Source: Stichopus chloronotus (Eukaryota; Echinodermata; Holothuroidea; Aspidochirotida; Stichopodidae). From it: a stretch of 64,000 bases of DNA. This document shows, in pieces, positions 49,284 to 59,385 of the stretch. The DNA lies in NCBI GenBank assembly GCA_021234535.1, contig CM037849.1, positions 12,567,526 through 12,631,525 on the forward strand. The letters run 5' to 3'. Both the position numbers and the translations under genes were made by a program. Positions within the stretch are counted from its first letter, which is position 1, and each line of letters opens with the position of its first letter. Under the pieces are notes generated by a model. That model was given only the letters and a program-made list of their open reading frames with translations. It had not been told where the DNA came from and did not search any database.

Positions 49284-49422
49284 CTGTTCAACGGAAACAC
49301 GGACCAGAACACTGCAGTTGTCAACATGTTCGCTCAACCGTTTAGGGCAAATCAAATCCGTGTTCACCCTACCGTCTGTTATAATCATCCATGTTTGAGA
49401 CTTGAATTATACGGTTGCCCAG
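49284..49422 (+). CDS. Lectin gene exon 6: F5/8C domain, part 3
   Basis: Phase 0 in, phase 1 out (139 nt). It reads LFNGNTDQNTAVVN, then ANQIRVHPTVCYNH, then LRLELYGC. The F-x-GN-x-D, IR-x-HP and LRxELYGC strings are the C-terminal hallmarks of F5/8C domains, and the last Cys pairs with the opening Cys in exon 4. The extra Cys pair (VCYNHPC) in the last loop is less usual and may form a local disulphide. Confidence 0.92.
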
Positions 49423-50758
49423 GTAACGACTGTCATTGTGTTTGCATGTGTGTTTCTTTTTTGGACTTTCTCTCTCCCTGGTGGGATAACGCAATTTAAC
49501 TTAAAACGATTGATACGTGACGTCATAATCACCTGTACACAATGGAAATTTACGAATGGTGCTATGATCAGGTACAGTGAACGTTGCTGATGTAATAGCT
49601 ATCGTGGCCCTGAAACGACATTTCGATATTTCCATATTTCGACTTTTTTCGTTTCAAGGAGTTGAGAGACCCGTGCTATAGGCCTGCGCAGCTTAGTTAA
49701 CTGCATATCATATTGCGGTCTTTGCCCATGCCTACTGTATTACTGTGTTCTGTGTACATTGGGTCAAACCAAAGAATTCGATCTAGTTCTTTGGGTCAAA
49801 CCAACTCATGCAGTACATTAGGCCAACTGCTTCTCACTTGGCAACATGGCAGAGGATAACGCCACAGAAGGCCAAACAGAAAACCACCATCGTAAAGTAA
49901 GAATGAATGATGATGCGCTTGAAACGCCAATTAAATGTCGGGCAAACCCAGGCCAGGGGCCCCATACTCCCCACAGCCTAGCTTTGGCTGATGGGTGCCA
50001 CTGTAAACAGCAACAGCTGTACAATATAAGCCTACCAAGCCATATGTATGCCTTGTCCATCGAAACGAAAAAGTCGAAATATGGAAATATCGAAATGTCG
50101 AAACATCGAAATGTCCCTTCAGGGCCACGATAAATATAGCGTTTCTAACTTCCTTATAAAGTTTCTGAAAAGATTGAGCAACATGTCACGTGACATTACA
50201 CTACCATTGGCTTACATCTTTACTGTACTGACTCCTGTATGTCATCGCACTGCACTGCATCAAAGTTTTCTCACTGGGAACTCCCTTAACGTTATAAGCA
50301 TTTAGAAAGGAAAAATATTTTCTGTTATTGGAGGTACGAATTTCTCAATTACATACTGTTCTTCCATATCGAACTATGTGAGCCCCCTAACTCCGACTTT
50401 AGTAGTGCTGACATAATAACGTTTTCTTCTTTCGGAATTCACCAACTTCTAGATTGCCAGTCCGGATAAACCCGTTTTTTCTCCTCATCTGGTTTGTCAG
50501 TGTCACTTTTCGTCTGCATCCGACACAACAATCCACTTCGGTTTTTTTTTATATTTTTTTTTAGGTCGTGGGACATGCAAAGAACAATTGGGGGTTATTG
50601 GTGTAGTAATCATCAAAATCCAACAGAGATTGACAATTTACATGCCAGCTAGTGTCTCACAATAGCATCGTGACTAAGCATTGGCTCAGTATGCAAATTT
50701 GTGACGTCAAGAGATGGCCTCCTATGATGTGTCTCATGTTAATTCTTTGTTTACGTTG

Positions 50759-50792
<34 letters not shown>

Positions 50793-51518
50793 GCTTAACA
50801 AAAGAAATACTAACACTGTGCAACACTACACGTCATCTGTTTTGCATTTTCATTAAACTTTGAAAGTCATATCTCTAATACGGTAATACATATAAACAAA
50901 ATTCCAACGGATTGCCAGTCAGGTGTTTACTTTAAAACCTCTGAACGGAAGCTATTTTATTTATAAATGCATTTCACACAGCCTTTAAGTTTTTTTTTTC
51001 TGTAATTTGAAAATGGATGCTTTGTGATTGGAATTTGCATGTGTCGTTGTCCACTCTGCAATAGATGGCAGTTTGAGCTTTCATTTTAAAAACTTTTGAG
51101 GTCCGTCGCTTTTAGTGGATAGTATCATCAAAACTGCTACGTGATGAAACTGCTATGTCACTGTCACCTATAGAAGTACTATATGTGTCACACTGAAAAC
51201 TTTTATTGTCTCAAACAGTGACTAAGAAAGTTGCATATTCTTATGCAGTAGCAATCAACGACTCCACTTTCAAGGCTTGAACTTCTTTCATCGATATTTA
51301 TGCAGACATACATCGGTAAACATTGTTCACAGAAAGTAAAATATCCCCGGGAGGTGGGGGGGGGGTGGTGAGTTTTTAATGAGTGATGATCCTCCCAACT
51401 ATCCCCTCTCAGACTTACTGACTTTAGTCACCTTTTCATCAACATATTTACGAATTTTCACATTATTTCATACCTTTTTTTTACTCATCTTTTGTTTTTC
51501 TTCTTTTATTTTATGCAG
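49423..51518 (+). other. Lectin gene intron 6
   Basis: It contains the 540-bp inverted-repeat element (49598-50140), a TA microsatellite (about 50761-50788) and poly-G and poly-T runs. A 95-codon plus-strand frame (49846-50133) lies inside the inverted-repeat element and runs into its terminal repeat, so it is not treated as a gene. Confidence 0.5.
49598..50140. mobile_element. Inverted-repeat (foldback/MITE-like) element with ~60-bp termini
   Basis: ATCGTGGCCCTGAAACGACA through ATATTTCGACTTTTTTCGTTTC on the left is mirrored near 50065-50135 (GAAACGAAAAAGTCGAAATA through CAGGGCCACGAT). The right arm contains one extra copy of a CGAAATGTCGAAACAT subrepeat. The interior also repeats TTGGGTCAAACCAA. 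Target duplications are unclear and transposase similarity is absent. Confidence 0.7.
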
Positions 51519-51731
51519 TCGACTGCGAACCCAACCCTTGCATGGAGAATGCAACTTGCACAGATGACTCGACCGACTTATGGAACGTTACCTGTGATTG
51601 CCCTCCTGGCTATGTAGCTGACTTTTGTCAAGTTGACTTCGACGAGTGCGCCTCCAATCCCTGTCAGAATGGAGCGACATGCGTCGATCACGTGGATTAT
51701 TATACATGTGACTGTGTCTCAGGTTGGGAAG
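51519..51731 (+). CDS. Lectin gene exon 7: EGF 1 and most of EGF 2
   Basis: 71 codons, phase 1 to phase 1, after TTTTATTTTATGCAG. EGF 1 reads C-EPNP-C-MENAT-C, eleven residues, C-D-C-PPGYVADF-C (six cysteines). EGF 2 starts DFDEC, a calcium-binding signature, and reads CASNPC, CQNGATC, CVDHVDYYTC before a C-x-C. These carry consensus sites for O-glucose (CxSxPC), O-fucose (Cx4TC) and Asp hydroxylation (CxDx4YxC), as in Notch-type EGFs. The exon ends at SGWEG, so the sixth Cys of EGF 2 comes from the next exon. Confidence 0.92.
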
Positions 51732-54700
51732 GTAAACTATGGCTGTTATAACCGATCATTGTAAATTTCGTTCGTGCAAAGATATTAGCAGACCCTTGTG
51801 AAAAATGTAAGTTGTCGGCACGAAAAGATTGGAGCAAAATCTGAAATTCCAATTGATTACCAGGGAGGAAATTCCATTCAACAAATAGCCTATACAATAA
51901 TAGAATATGACTTTAATAGTTTGTTTACAGTCGTGAATGGACCTAATATTTGTGATCTAACATTTTAAGAGTGTCATTGGCCTTTAATTAATATTGTAAG
52001 TATGTAAAACCGACTGGGTATGATGGCGAACCTAACTTTAGGTTAAGGATGAAAAAGTTCTCAGTCTTTCATACTTCTTTCTCTCAGTAAGATTTTTATC
52101 AATTTCAATTAGAATGCACAAATGATTTCTTTTGTTCTTCTTCAAGTACGTACATTACATTCAATACTTCACGTGAGGTATCATATCACCTAGCTACTGT
52201 GGTAAAAGTTCCTCTGTCTGGTAATTTGATTTTCAAGGAGTAAGTGATCATCTGCGTGGTGATTTTGCTATTTAAGCAGTTTGAAATCAATTGTAACGCT
52301 AAAGTACTGTATAGGTGAAATACAATCTCTGTTGGACCTTGAGCTAACAACTGATTTATTAGTTGAGTGCACCTGATAGTAGTCACGGACCCAAAGAACT
52401 AGTTCTTTGGAAGGACCTTCAATTTGTCCAAGACTGCGAAATACGTTCAGGTGGCCTTAGTGATGTCTCGTTCACACACCCTGATTTGTTGGAAAAGAAA
52501 CTACCAGCAATCACTGGTAACGTGCATTTTTAAAATCGTGTGGATTTATTATGATACCCAGGTATATTATTAGCAATACATTCCCAATATTTTTTTGTAT
52601 AGAATAAACTGTTGATAGGGGTTCTGCTACAGTTAGCCATACTTTGGTTTCGACTTTCAAGTACCAAAGCGTCAGGTCTACTTACTGCGGCACGTTGACA
52701 AAAACTTTGGCTCTTAGCTAGAAATCGCCAAAAGAAGCGTGTTATGAACTATTCTAGTCGATAAACCATGAGTAATTTGTAATTTCGTACTGTATTTTTA
52801 GGCCTAGCAACATAGCCTACTGTAGCTGTGCATGCCAGCCAGGCTGCACAGCTTACGCAGGCCTACAGTAACTAAATTAGGATTTCTCAGTTAGGCCAGA
52901 CTTTGTGTGTAGCATAGGGATATATACTGTAGCTGTACATGTATTGTACTGTTATAGATGAATGCTACAGCTAGTGATATTGTATCTGCACTTGCAGATT
53001 TCATGTGTTATTGTTATCTGTAGTTTAGCCCACGTAATGTTCATTCGTAACTGTGCAATGGAAAGATTTGGTAATGTTGACTTGTTAACTTGATGCACAC
53101 CTGCAGTATGATTTTTGGTTCCATCAACAGCTTACGACTGCCAGAATGAGACTGATGAATGCCTCAGCAATCCCTGTCAGAATGGAGCCACCTGCACTGA
53201 TCTTCTCGATGGTTACAATTGTACTTGTATTGATGGATTTGAAGGAACCCATTGCGAAAATTTCACTGGTTAGATATAATCCTTTTCGTGAAATGAAATT
53301 TAAGAGTTGAAATTTAAGGGTTGAAATTTAGGGGTTGTCCGATCGTCTGAGACAAGGTTAAATCCTGTTGGACAGTCAAATTTACTCCTCCTGCTTGTCG
53401 AATGGACAAGTAACTGTCTGAAGCAAAGTTTCCCCTATAGAAGTGGTAACAGATTGTTGGTATCGTCCTTCATTTACATAAGCAAGAATGACAATTATCT
53501 GTTTGGTGTGCTGCAAAACAAGACCTATTTAATACAGAATGACAGTCTGAATAACACTGGATGAGTCCATTACACTGCTGTACACGTGTATGTTAGTCTT
53601 GCGATTTTATTAACTGTCCTAATTGTTTTCTGTTTGGACAACCAAATGTGGACAGGAAGTTGTTTGTCCAAAGGACAACTTAGCCGAGAACTTTTGTCAA
53701 AAATCAGGCCTGGTTTTGATCAGAAAAGCTCATGAACATTTTGCTTTTAACTGGTTCAGTATCTGCAGCAAATACATCAGTGTGTAAGTCTTAAAGTGTT
53801 GTCTGTTGCTACTGTAGGACAGCCATGCATTGTGAAATGCATCTGTGCTGTGACTACTTCCCACTACGTGATCATTGAGCACCTATTTTCAAGGCCATGT
53901 AACCCTAACTTAATGCCTCAAAATAACATTCTTGAGAAGTGTATTGCCTCTGTGGCTAGCTAGTTTGTTTTATTTTTTGAGCCAAGCAGTAGTTGTAGAA
54001 GAACTGGATCACATGTTGTAAATGTATTGGTCTAATTCCCCGCGAATAGCCACCATGAAAATGTCAACATTAAGTCTGCAGTGCAATGCAAGCACCACCT
54101 GAAGAGAAGTTCAATACCTCTATGTAAAGATTAGTACTACAGTCTTGATCATGTTCAATCAGGATAATGTACAAAAATGACTGTTTCCCAAAAATTAAGC
54201 CTTTAGCCCCTTACCATGCTAGACTTTTCCCCCTCAGGAGTTTCTCCTTATTCTGCCAAGCGATTATGAACTGACATTACCATATTATGTTTGCCTGGAA
54301 GAAGTTGCACATAATTAGCTGCAGTCAGGATAGTCTGTTCATTTGCAAAATTTACTAAACATTTTTAGTTTTAAAGTTATAAAATTCTGAGAAGACAGTA
54401 AAAAACACAATGGCAGATTTTAGCAAATTGCCAAAGCTGCAGATGTTTAACCATGCAAGTAGTTTCTCTGTGGGAAGGATCATCCTCAAGTGTTGCACAA
54501 GTAGGAACCGTTTATAGCAACATTCAGGGACAGTTAAAGAAATAACTTAGCATTCCCCCTTGCTTTTGATATGGACTCCGCCTCTTTTTTTTTTTTTTCA
54601 TTAAAAACAAAATGGAAACAAATGTTGTTTCTGCTGAAAGTATTCACAAGTTTAGAGATCGTCTCCATTGACAGACACCATATTCAAATTGTTACATGGT

Positions 54701-55009
54701 TGCCTCTCTTCTCAATAATCCTGTACGTGTGATACTCAGTACAGGAATTTGTACGTATGCAACTGGCACACATTAGGCTAGCACTTTTTGGCAACAGCAT
54801 GTTCACGGTGACCCTGGTTGTGGATAGCATGACAGACATTTTGGATAAGAAAAAGCACTGCTGTCTTCCTTTTTTTGTTTGAAAAGGTGGGATTCTAAAT
54901 GTGTTTTCTTTTGATTTTGCCTCATATTTGCACAGCTGAGTTCAAGGCAAAACTTAAGTGTCTTTCCTTACCTGTTATCACTTTACTCCTCCTCTCATTC
55001 ATCATGCAG
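51732..55009 (+). other. Lectin gene introns 7 and 8 (around the EGF 3 exon)
   Basis: Outside the exon at 53131-53268 I see no coding exon. A hairpin-prone palindrome with AGCTGTGCA/TGCACAGCT arms lies at about 52819-52875 and a T-run at about 54586. No repeat family was recognised. Confidence 0.45.
53131..53268 (+). CDS. Lectin gene exon 8: end of EGF 2 and EGF 3
   Basis: 46 codons, phase 1 to phase 1, acceptor GGTTCCATCAACAG and donor GTTAGA. AYDC supplies the last cysteine of EGF 2. NETDECLSNPCQNGATC through GFEGTHC is a complete calcium-binding EGF. It again has CxSxPC, Cx4TC and CxDx4YxC modification consensus sites. CQNGATC is identical to that in EGF 2, which fits recent duplication of the module. 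Confidence 0.92.
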
Positions 55010-55441
55010 TGGAATGCAGTGACGGCTTTCTGGAAGGCGTATACACCTGCTATCAAGTCGTGTTTGAAGCAGTCAATGCTACAAATGTGAGCCTAGCTCA
55101 AGAGGCATGTGCAGACATCAGAGGCCATCTCTTCTACCCATCCGACTACTGGGAGCAGAATCACTTGAGCACCGAGTTGCATGCCATGAACTTTTCCAGC
55201 TCTGTGGCTTTCTTCATAGGCCTACAATGGGATGGATCGAATGTCACATTTGATGACAACGAAGGCAGTCCAGATATGGCTACGTGGTATGATAGCAGCA
55301 ACACTGCCGTCAATCCGTGGGCAGGGGGATACCCTACGGGAACCGCGGATTGTGTTGCCATGGTAATGGATGGTGCTCACTGGAAATGGCGCAACATTGA
55401 CTGTGATACGCAGCTGGGATACATCTGTCAGCAAGATAGAA
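55010..55441 (+). CDS. Lectin gene exon 9: C-type lectin domain 1
   Basis: A single 144-codon exon, phase 1 to phase 1, from acceptor ATTCATCATGCAG to donor GTGAGT. Six cysteines (ECSDGF, TCYQ, EACADI, ADCVAM, IDCDT, YICQ) mark a long-form CTLD with the extra N-terminal pair. The loop reads NPWAGGYPTGTADC and strand wording is HWKWRNIDC. The canonical EPN/QPD sugar-binding triplet and the WND triplet are absent, so classical calcium-dependent mannose or galactose binding is not predicted. Protein, lipid or altered glycan recognition is more likely. Confidence 0.93.
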
Positions 55442-56252
55442 GTGAGTAACCGTCGTATCGATGAAAGTATGGAATAATGTTGACTTGGTGTATTGCCATT
55501 TGTTTCATGTTTTATTGATCCAGTGAAGCTAAGAAAATGAGCTGACGTTCCTATCATATGGCAAAGAGCAGGATAATATGTGGTTCTTTACACCTATAAT
55601 TGAACTTAAATTTCAACTTCAATTGACGATTCACTTGTGCCTTAAAATGTGAGAGTGACATAGCATTCAAAGTAGGTGATGCAACAGGGTTCAAAATTAG
55701 ATGGTCGATATGAACAAAATGGCTATAGGTCTGTATTAGTTCATAGGACATTTTTGAGAGCCATGGGTATCGGTGCACATCAGCCATTTTGGGCCCTGAT
55801 GCAGTGTGAGGACAATTTTGAAAAGCTCTTGATTTTGTAAACCTTCTTATTAGGTTTGTTACTCTCTGGCTATTTTCTCTTCCTTTATACTGTTACTATT
55901 AATGAGAAGGAACTGATTTAAGAATTTTAATTCATTTCACCCGGAGAACTTTACCCCTTTTAGAAAACTGGACATTTGTCAAAAACCAAGAACCGCTATG
56001 TGAGTTCACTCTAAGTTTCATCTGTGAAGGGGATACCCCAAAACTCCCTTACACTTGGCACGAATACAAAGATTGTATGAGTAATCCCTGAGAAACTTGA
56101 TTCAGGTGAATGGTGTCTAAGAAAGCTTCAAGTTGCTTCACTGTAATATTTTAGATATTTTCAGCATGCTCACTTTCAAACAGTACTATCGATAGCTTTT
56201 GGAAAATGTGAACCAAAAGTTACCACTGGTCATGTCAAATTTGTTTCACTAG
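55442..56252 (+). other. Lectin gene intron 9
   Basis: About 0.8 kb without recognisable repeats or exons. Open frames on the minus strand here are short. Confidence 0.5.
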
Positions 56253-56429
56253 TCAATGGAAACTTCTCGCAGTGGTCTCCCTGGAGCAAATGCAGCGTCA
56301 CATGTGGGCCTGGAGAGGGTATCCAGACTAGGACAAGAACATGCACTGACCCAGCGCCCTTACTAGGAGGGCAGGAATGCGAGGGCAACCTCACCCAAAC
56401 CCAGGTCTGTGGTGAAATTTGTCCTATCG
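56253..56429 (+). CDS. Lectin gene exon 10: thrombospondin type 1 repeat 1
   Basis: 59 codons, phase 1 to phase 1. FSQWSPWSKCSVTCGPGEG, then TRTRTCTDPAP, GGQEC, QVCGEIC: the W-x-x-W-x-x-C-S-x-T-C-G and Arg-layer pattern with six Cys of a TSP1 repeat. WSPW is a C-mannosylation motif, and CSVTC fits the O-fucosylation consensus C-x-x-[ST]-C. TSP1 repeats bind glycosaminoglycans and matrix proteins. First member of the alternating TSP1-CTLD series. Confidence 0.95.
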
Positions 56430-56902
56430 GTGAGTATGCAGTGACTCTGACTATATGAACTGGACATATTATATATGAGGCTTTACTGAATGAGTCAGTT
56501 TCCTATTTTGTCCATATTTTGCCTCGTCACAAGTCAAATGTTTATCTTTTACCATCTGTTTATGAGAAACTTAAAGAATTATTCCCTACATATGTCCTCC
56601 TGTTTTGACAGCATTGCAATATGTACAAATGGTTTGCACTACCGAAGTTGAATGCACCAGAGGAGAAAAATGATATTTTTTCCTTGGATTATGTGCCCTT
56701 TCTTCATTTTTGTGACAATGGTTGTACAAACTGTTCAACCTACCCTTTTTTCTCACAGAAGAATATCTGTAACATACTTCTTATGTCTTTGTTGACAAGC
56801 ATAGTATGCTGTTGCTGACATTAGAGTGTTCGGTACGATTTCAATCACTTCTTTTGCACACTGATGTACTTCTAATAAAAATAATTGAAAACACGACAAT
56901 TC

Positions 56903-57475
56903 TCAGTGATAGCATTTATTCTGTACACAAATGCAACATGTTTCGAAAGAACGACTTTCATCACCAGGCAACAAAGCTAGAATAAAGACTTGATACCAAC
57001 TACTGGTTGAAGGCAGTGACGCATGTAAAATAAAGAGATTCAGCCCAATAAGGTGTGGACTCTCTACTTGTCTGTTAGGATTTGGTGTATTCCAAGAAAT
57101 GTGTAAGCTTTCTTTAACCCTTAGCTGGAGTTTGGTAGGTGCCTGGTCAATGATTTTGAAGGAGTTGTGATCACACTGGGATATGCAATTGTGAGATTTG
57201 GCTAAGTGTTTTTATATATGTGAATTCTTATCTGTCCTAAGATGCTAGTTGATCCGTGTAGAGAAGTGTCTGTGGGTCTCCCCTATATAACAAGCATTAC
57301 AGCTTGTACAGTTAAACTTGTATACTACATGGGATCTGAGGCTCAAAGGAATTAAATCTTTATTGACAAACATATTACGAACTTTGAAAGACGTAAACAC
57401 CAGCTTGACATCTATATTTTTACAATATGTTTTTGATGTATTTCTGTAGTGATGCTTCCAACTGTTCCAAGAAGA
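56903..57475 (-). pseudogene. Penelope-like element fragment with GIY-YIG endonuclease
   Basis: One minus-strand frame reads VKLVFTSFKVRNMF, DLIPLSLRSHVVYKFNC, then CNACYIGETHRHFSTRIN, a stop, then HLRTDKNSHIYKHL and ..FKIIDQAPTKLQLRVKES, ending at a stop at 56903. The linker VxLVFTSxKxRxxFxxKDxIP followed by VVYKFNCxxCxxxYIGET is the C-terminal part of Penelope-like retroelements (GIY-YIG nuclease; here the second motif reads Y-I-G). The RT domain is not recognisable upstream and an in-frame TAG replaces a codon after RIN, so it is inactive. It sits antisense in lectin gene intron 10. Confidence 0.85.
56940..56963 (-). ncRNA. Hammerhead-like motif in the Penelope-like 3' end (putative, degenerate)
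   Basis: The minus strand reads TGATGA, then AAG-TCGTT-CTT, then TCGAAAC, the order of the hammerhead ribozyme core (CUGAUGA, helix II, GAAAC). The first core base is G instead of C, and I could not confirm helices I and III or a cleavage triplet. Penelope-like elements are known to carry hammerhead motifs, which makes this worth a structural check. Confidence 0.25.
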
Positions 57476-58383
57476 CTTGAAAATGCCATGTCAGAACCTT
57501 TCCTTTGAGTCGAATATTTTATTCCTTTGATTTATGGAAAGCATTGATCAAAAGCTGTAACGTCAAACACAGAAAGAAAGATATCATCTATTGTTGTTTT
57601 CATTCTTGGGTGGTCAAATGTTTTAGTTATCTTGGAAATGAAGTGCACGGCTGATATAGTGTACGGATAAATTGCTCTAGAAGAGAAAACTTGCACATGT
57701 GTCAAAGAGATATTATGCAGAAGTGCCATTCATTGACAATCCACAGCTTGAGAATCTGATATATTTTGAGAGTTGCACCCAAAAATAACCAACCATCATG
57801 GAGGTATTGTTGTCTGAGTGACAGAGGTCAATTCTCCAATTAACAAAGTAGTGAAGCCATCTGGTACATTGTAGACATAATGGTTTGAAAAGTAATGAGA
57901 CTTGCTTTCAAACGGCATGAGTGCTTGACCCTCCAAACATCATTTGACCCTCCAAACTCCAAAATTAGATGGAGGGCAACTGGTGGATGCCCTTAAAGCA
58001 GGAGACAGCAGGGTCATTTGCAAAATTGCGAATTAGCTGAAATAGAGACAGAACCCTCTTGAAGCGGGTGTTGAATGATGCAAGAAAGCTCCCTGCAAGT
58101 AAGGGCAAAAATTTCTTCATATATGTGCTTCATTTGCATGAATCAAATGCTTTTCCTCAGAGAGGTTTACCTTCTAAACTTTACTGTAACTGTAAGTGGA
58201 TGTATCAATTTCACTTATGTACTCTGGAAGACTGCAATGTTCGTACACATGTCCAACAGGAGCTGCGCTAGCCGGTTCTGATCCCTTGTAGTAGACTTTG
58301 GGTCCAAGTGGGAATGAATAGTCAGTCCATGCTTTCGATGGTATTGATGTTGACTTTTACCACATTTGTTTTTTGCCTTGCAG
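57476..58383 (+). other. Right part of lectin gene intron 10
   Basis: The minus-strand frame 57532-57729 directly upstream of the Penelope-like fragment may be further element debris (KTTIDDIFLSVFDVTAFDQ looks protein-like). Nothing else is supported. Confidence 0.35.
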
Positions 58384-59385
58384 TCGATTGTCCGGAGGGC
58401 TTTGTCACCCGTTATGATACCTGTTATCTGCTCCGAACCAACGAAACGGCAAGCTACGCAGAGGCCAAAGCGGACTGCGAGAACCTCACCGAGGTCTACG
58501 GGAGCCATTTGCTGTTCATGAATGATAAATCAGAGGAGGTGTTTGTATCTCAGATGCTGTTTGATTTCAGTGTGAACCAATCACTCGCATACTATACTGG
58601 CAACCTCTTTCTCTCTTCTGTTTACTTTGACTGGATTTATGCCACCGGTGAGCCAAACATGACATCATGGGAATGGCTCACAGAGTCCCCCTGGGGTTCC
58701 AATGTGGTGGTGACCCCAGGATCGCCCACTGTTGGCTGGACAACCTCTGATGCCCTTGACAGCGTTGGCCTCACGTCCAGTGGAACTACTCCTGGTGTGA
58801 TGATTGTAGGTGGGTCTACTCTTGGTGTCGTTACTACCGACGGAGGCCTTATTCGCATGGCTGGTGGTAGCACGGTAAGCTCAGATGGTACGGTTACCAA
58901 CGGTGCAGTCACAGCTGAAAGTGCGATTCCTGGAATTGCTACTACTGGTATGAACGGTGTTGGAGCTACTACAGCTGATGGTGCAATTGGTGGCATGGCT
59001 GCTACCACCAGTGATGGTGGCACTCCGGACGGTACTCCAGGTGGCATAAACTCCAGGACAGCTGCAGTCGATGGTGCCACTTCTGGTTTGCCCACTGCCG
59101 GGGTAACATTTTCGCCAACAGGTGTTGCACTTCCTGGCGTTACCACCATAAGCCCGGTGACGACCGACATGACCACACCGGGTGTTACCACTCCTGGTGT
59201 CACAACTGCCGGTGTCACCTCTCCCGGTGTCACCACACCTGGCCTCACCACCGCTGGTTTGACGACAGCAGATGCATCCTCCCAGGTGGTGAACTGTATT
59301 GTTCTGAGAATGGATGGGACGCTGTGGAAATGGTACCTAGAGTCCTGCAATTACACCGGAGGATATATATGCGAGGTCAACATTG
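58384..59385 (+). CDS. Lectin gene exon 11: C-type lectin domain 2 with mucin-like loop insertion
   Basis: One uninterrupted 1002-nt exon, phase 1 to phase 1, acceptor TTTTTTGCCTTGCAG and donor GTGAGC. Residues 1-104 begin VDCPEGFVTRYDTCYLL and run to WEWLTESPWGS. Residues from NCIVLRMDGTLWKW to YICEVN close the same CTLD; six cysteines match the sister domains. Between PWG and NC, where sisters have about eight residues (AGGYPTGTAD), sit roughly 190 residues rich in Thr, Gly, Val, Ala and Ser with almost no charge and no Cys. The last part is a pentapeptide series (TTPGV/TTAGV/TSPGV). Removing about 583 nt leaves about 419 nt, the normal exon size. Likely a heavily O-glycosylated arm projecting from the ligand-binding face (inference). 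Confidence 0.92.
58698..59280 (+). repeat. Mucin-like Thr/Gly-rich coding insertion in the CTLD long loop
   Basis: Low-complexity coding DNA of about 583 bases. The distal part (about 59164-59275) is a 15-bp repeat encoding TT(P/A)G(V/L), seven to eight units. The proximal part is a looser series around TxDGxxGG and GGxTxG. There is no stop, no intron consensus pair and no frame change at its edges. The complementary strand is also open for 237 codons, as expected for such composition. Confidence 0.9.

Noticed and set aside
49846..50133. 95-codon plus-strand ORF in lectin gene intron 6
   Set aside because: It runs into the terminal inverted repeat of the foldback-like element and has no recognisable domain. 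Kept only as part of that element.
58637..59350. 237-codon open frame on the minus strand
   Set aside because: It lies wholly antisense to the CTLD/mucin-like exon. It stays open because the Thr/Gly/Val-rich repeat has few complementary stop codons. The plus-strand reading has CTLD motifs and correct splice phases.
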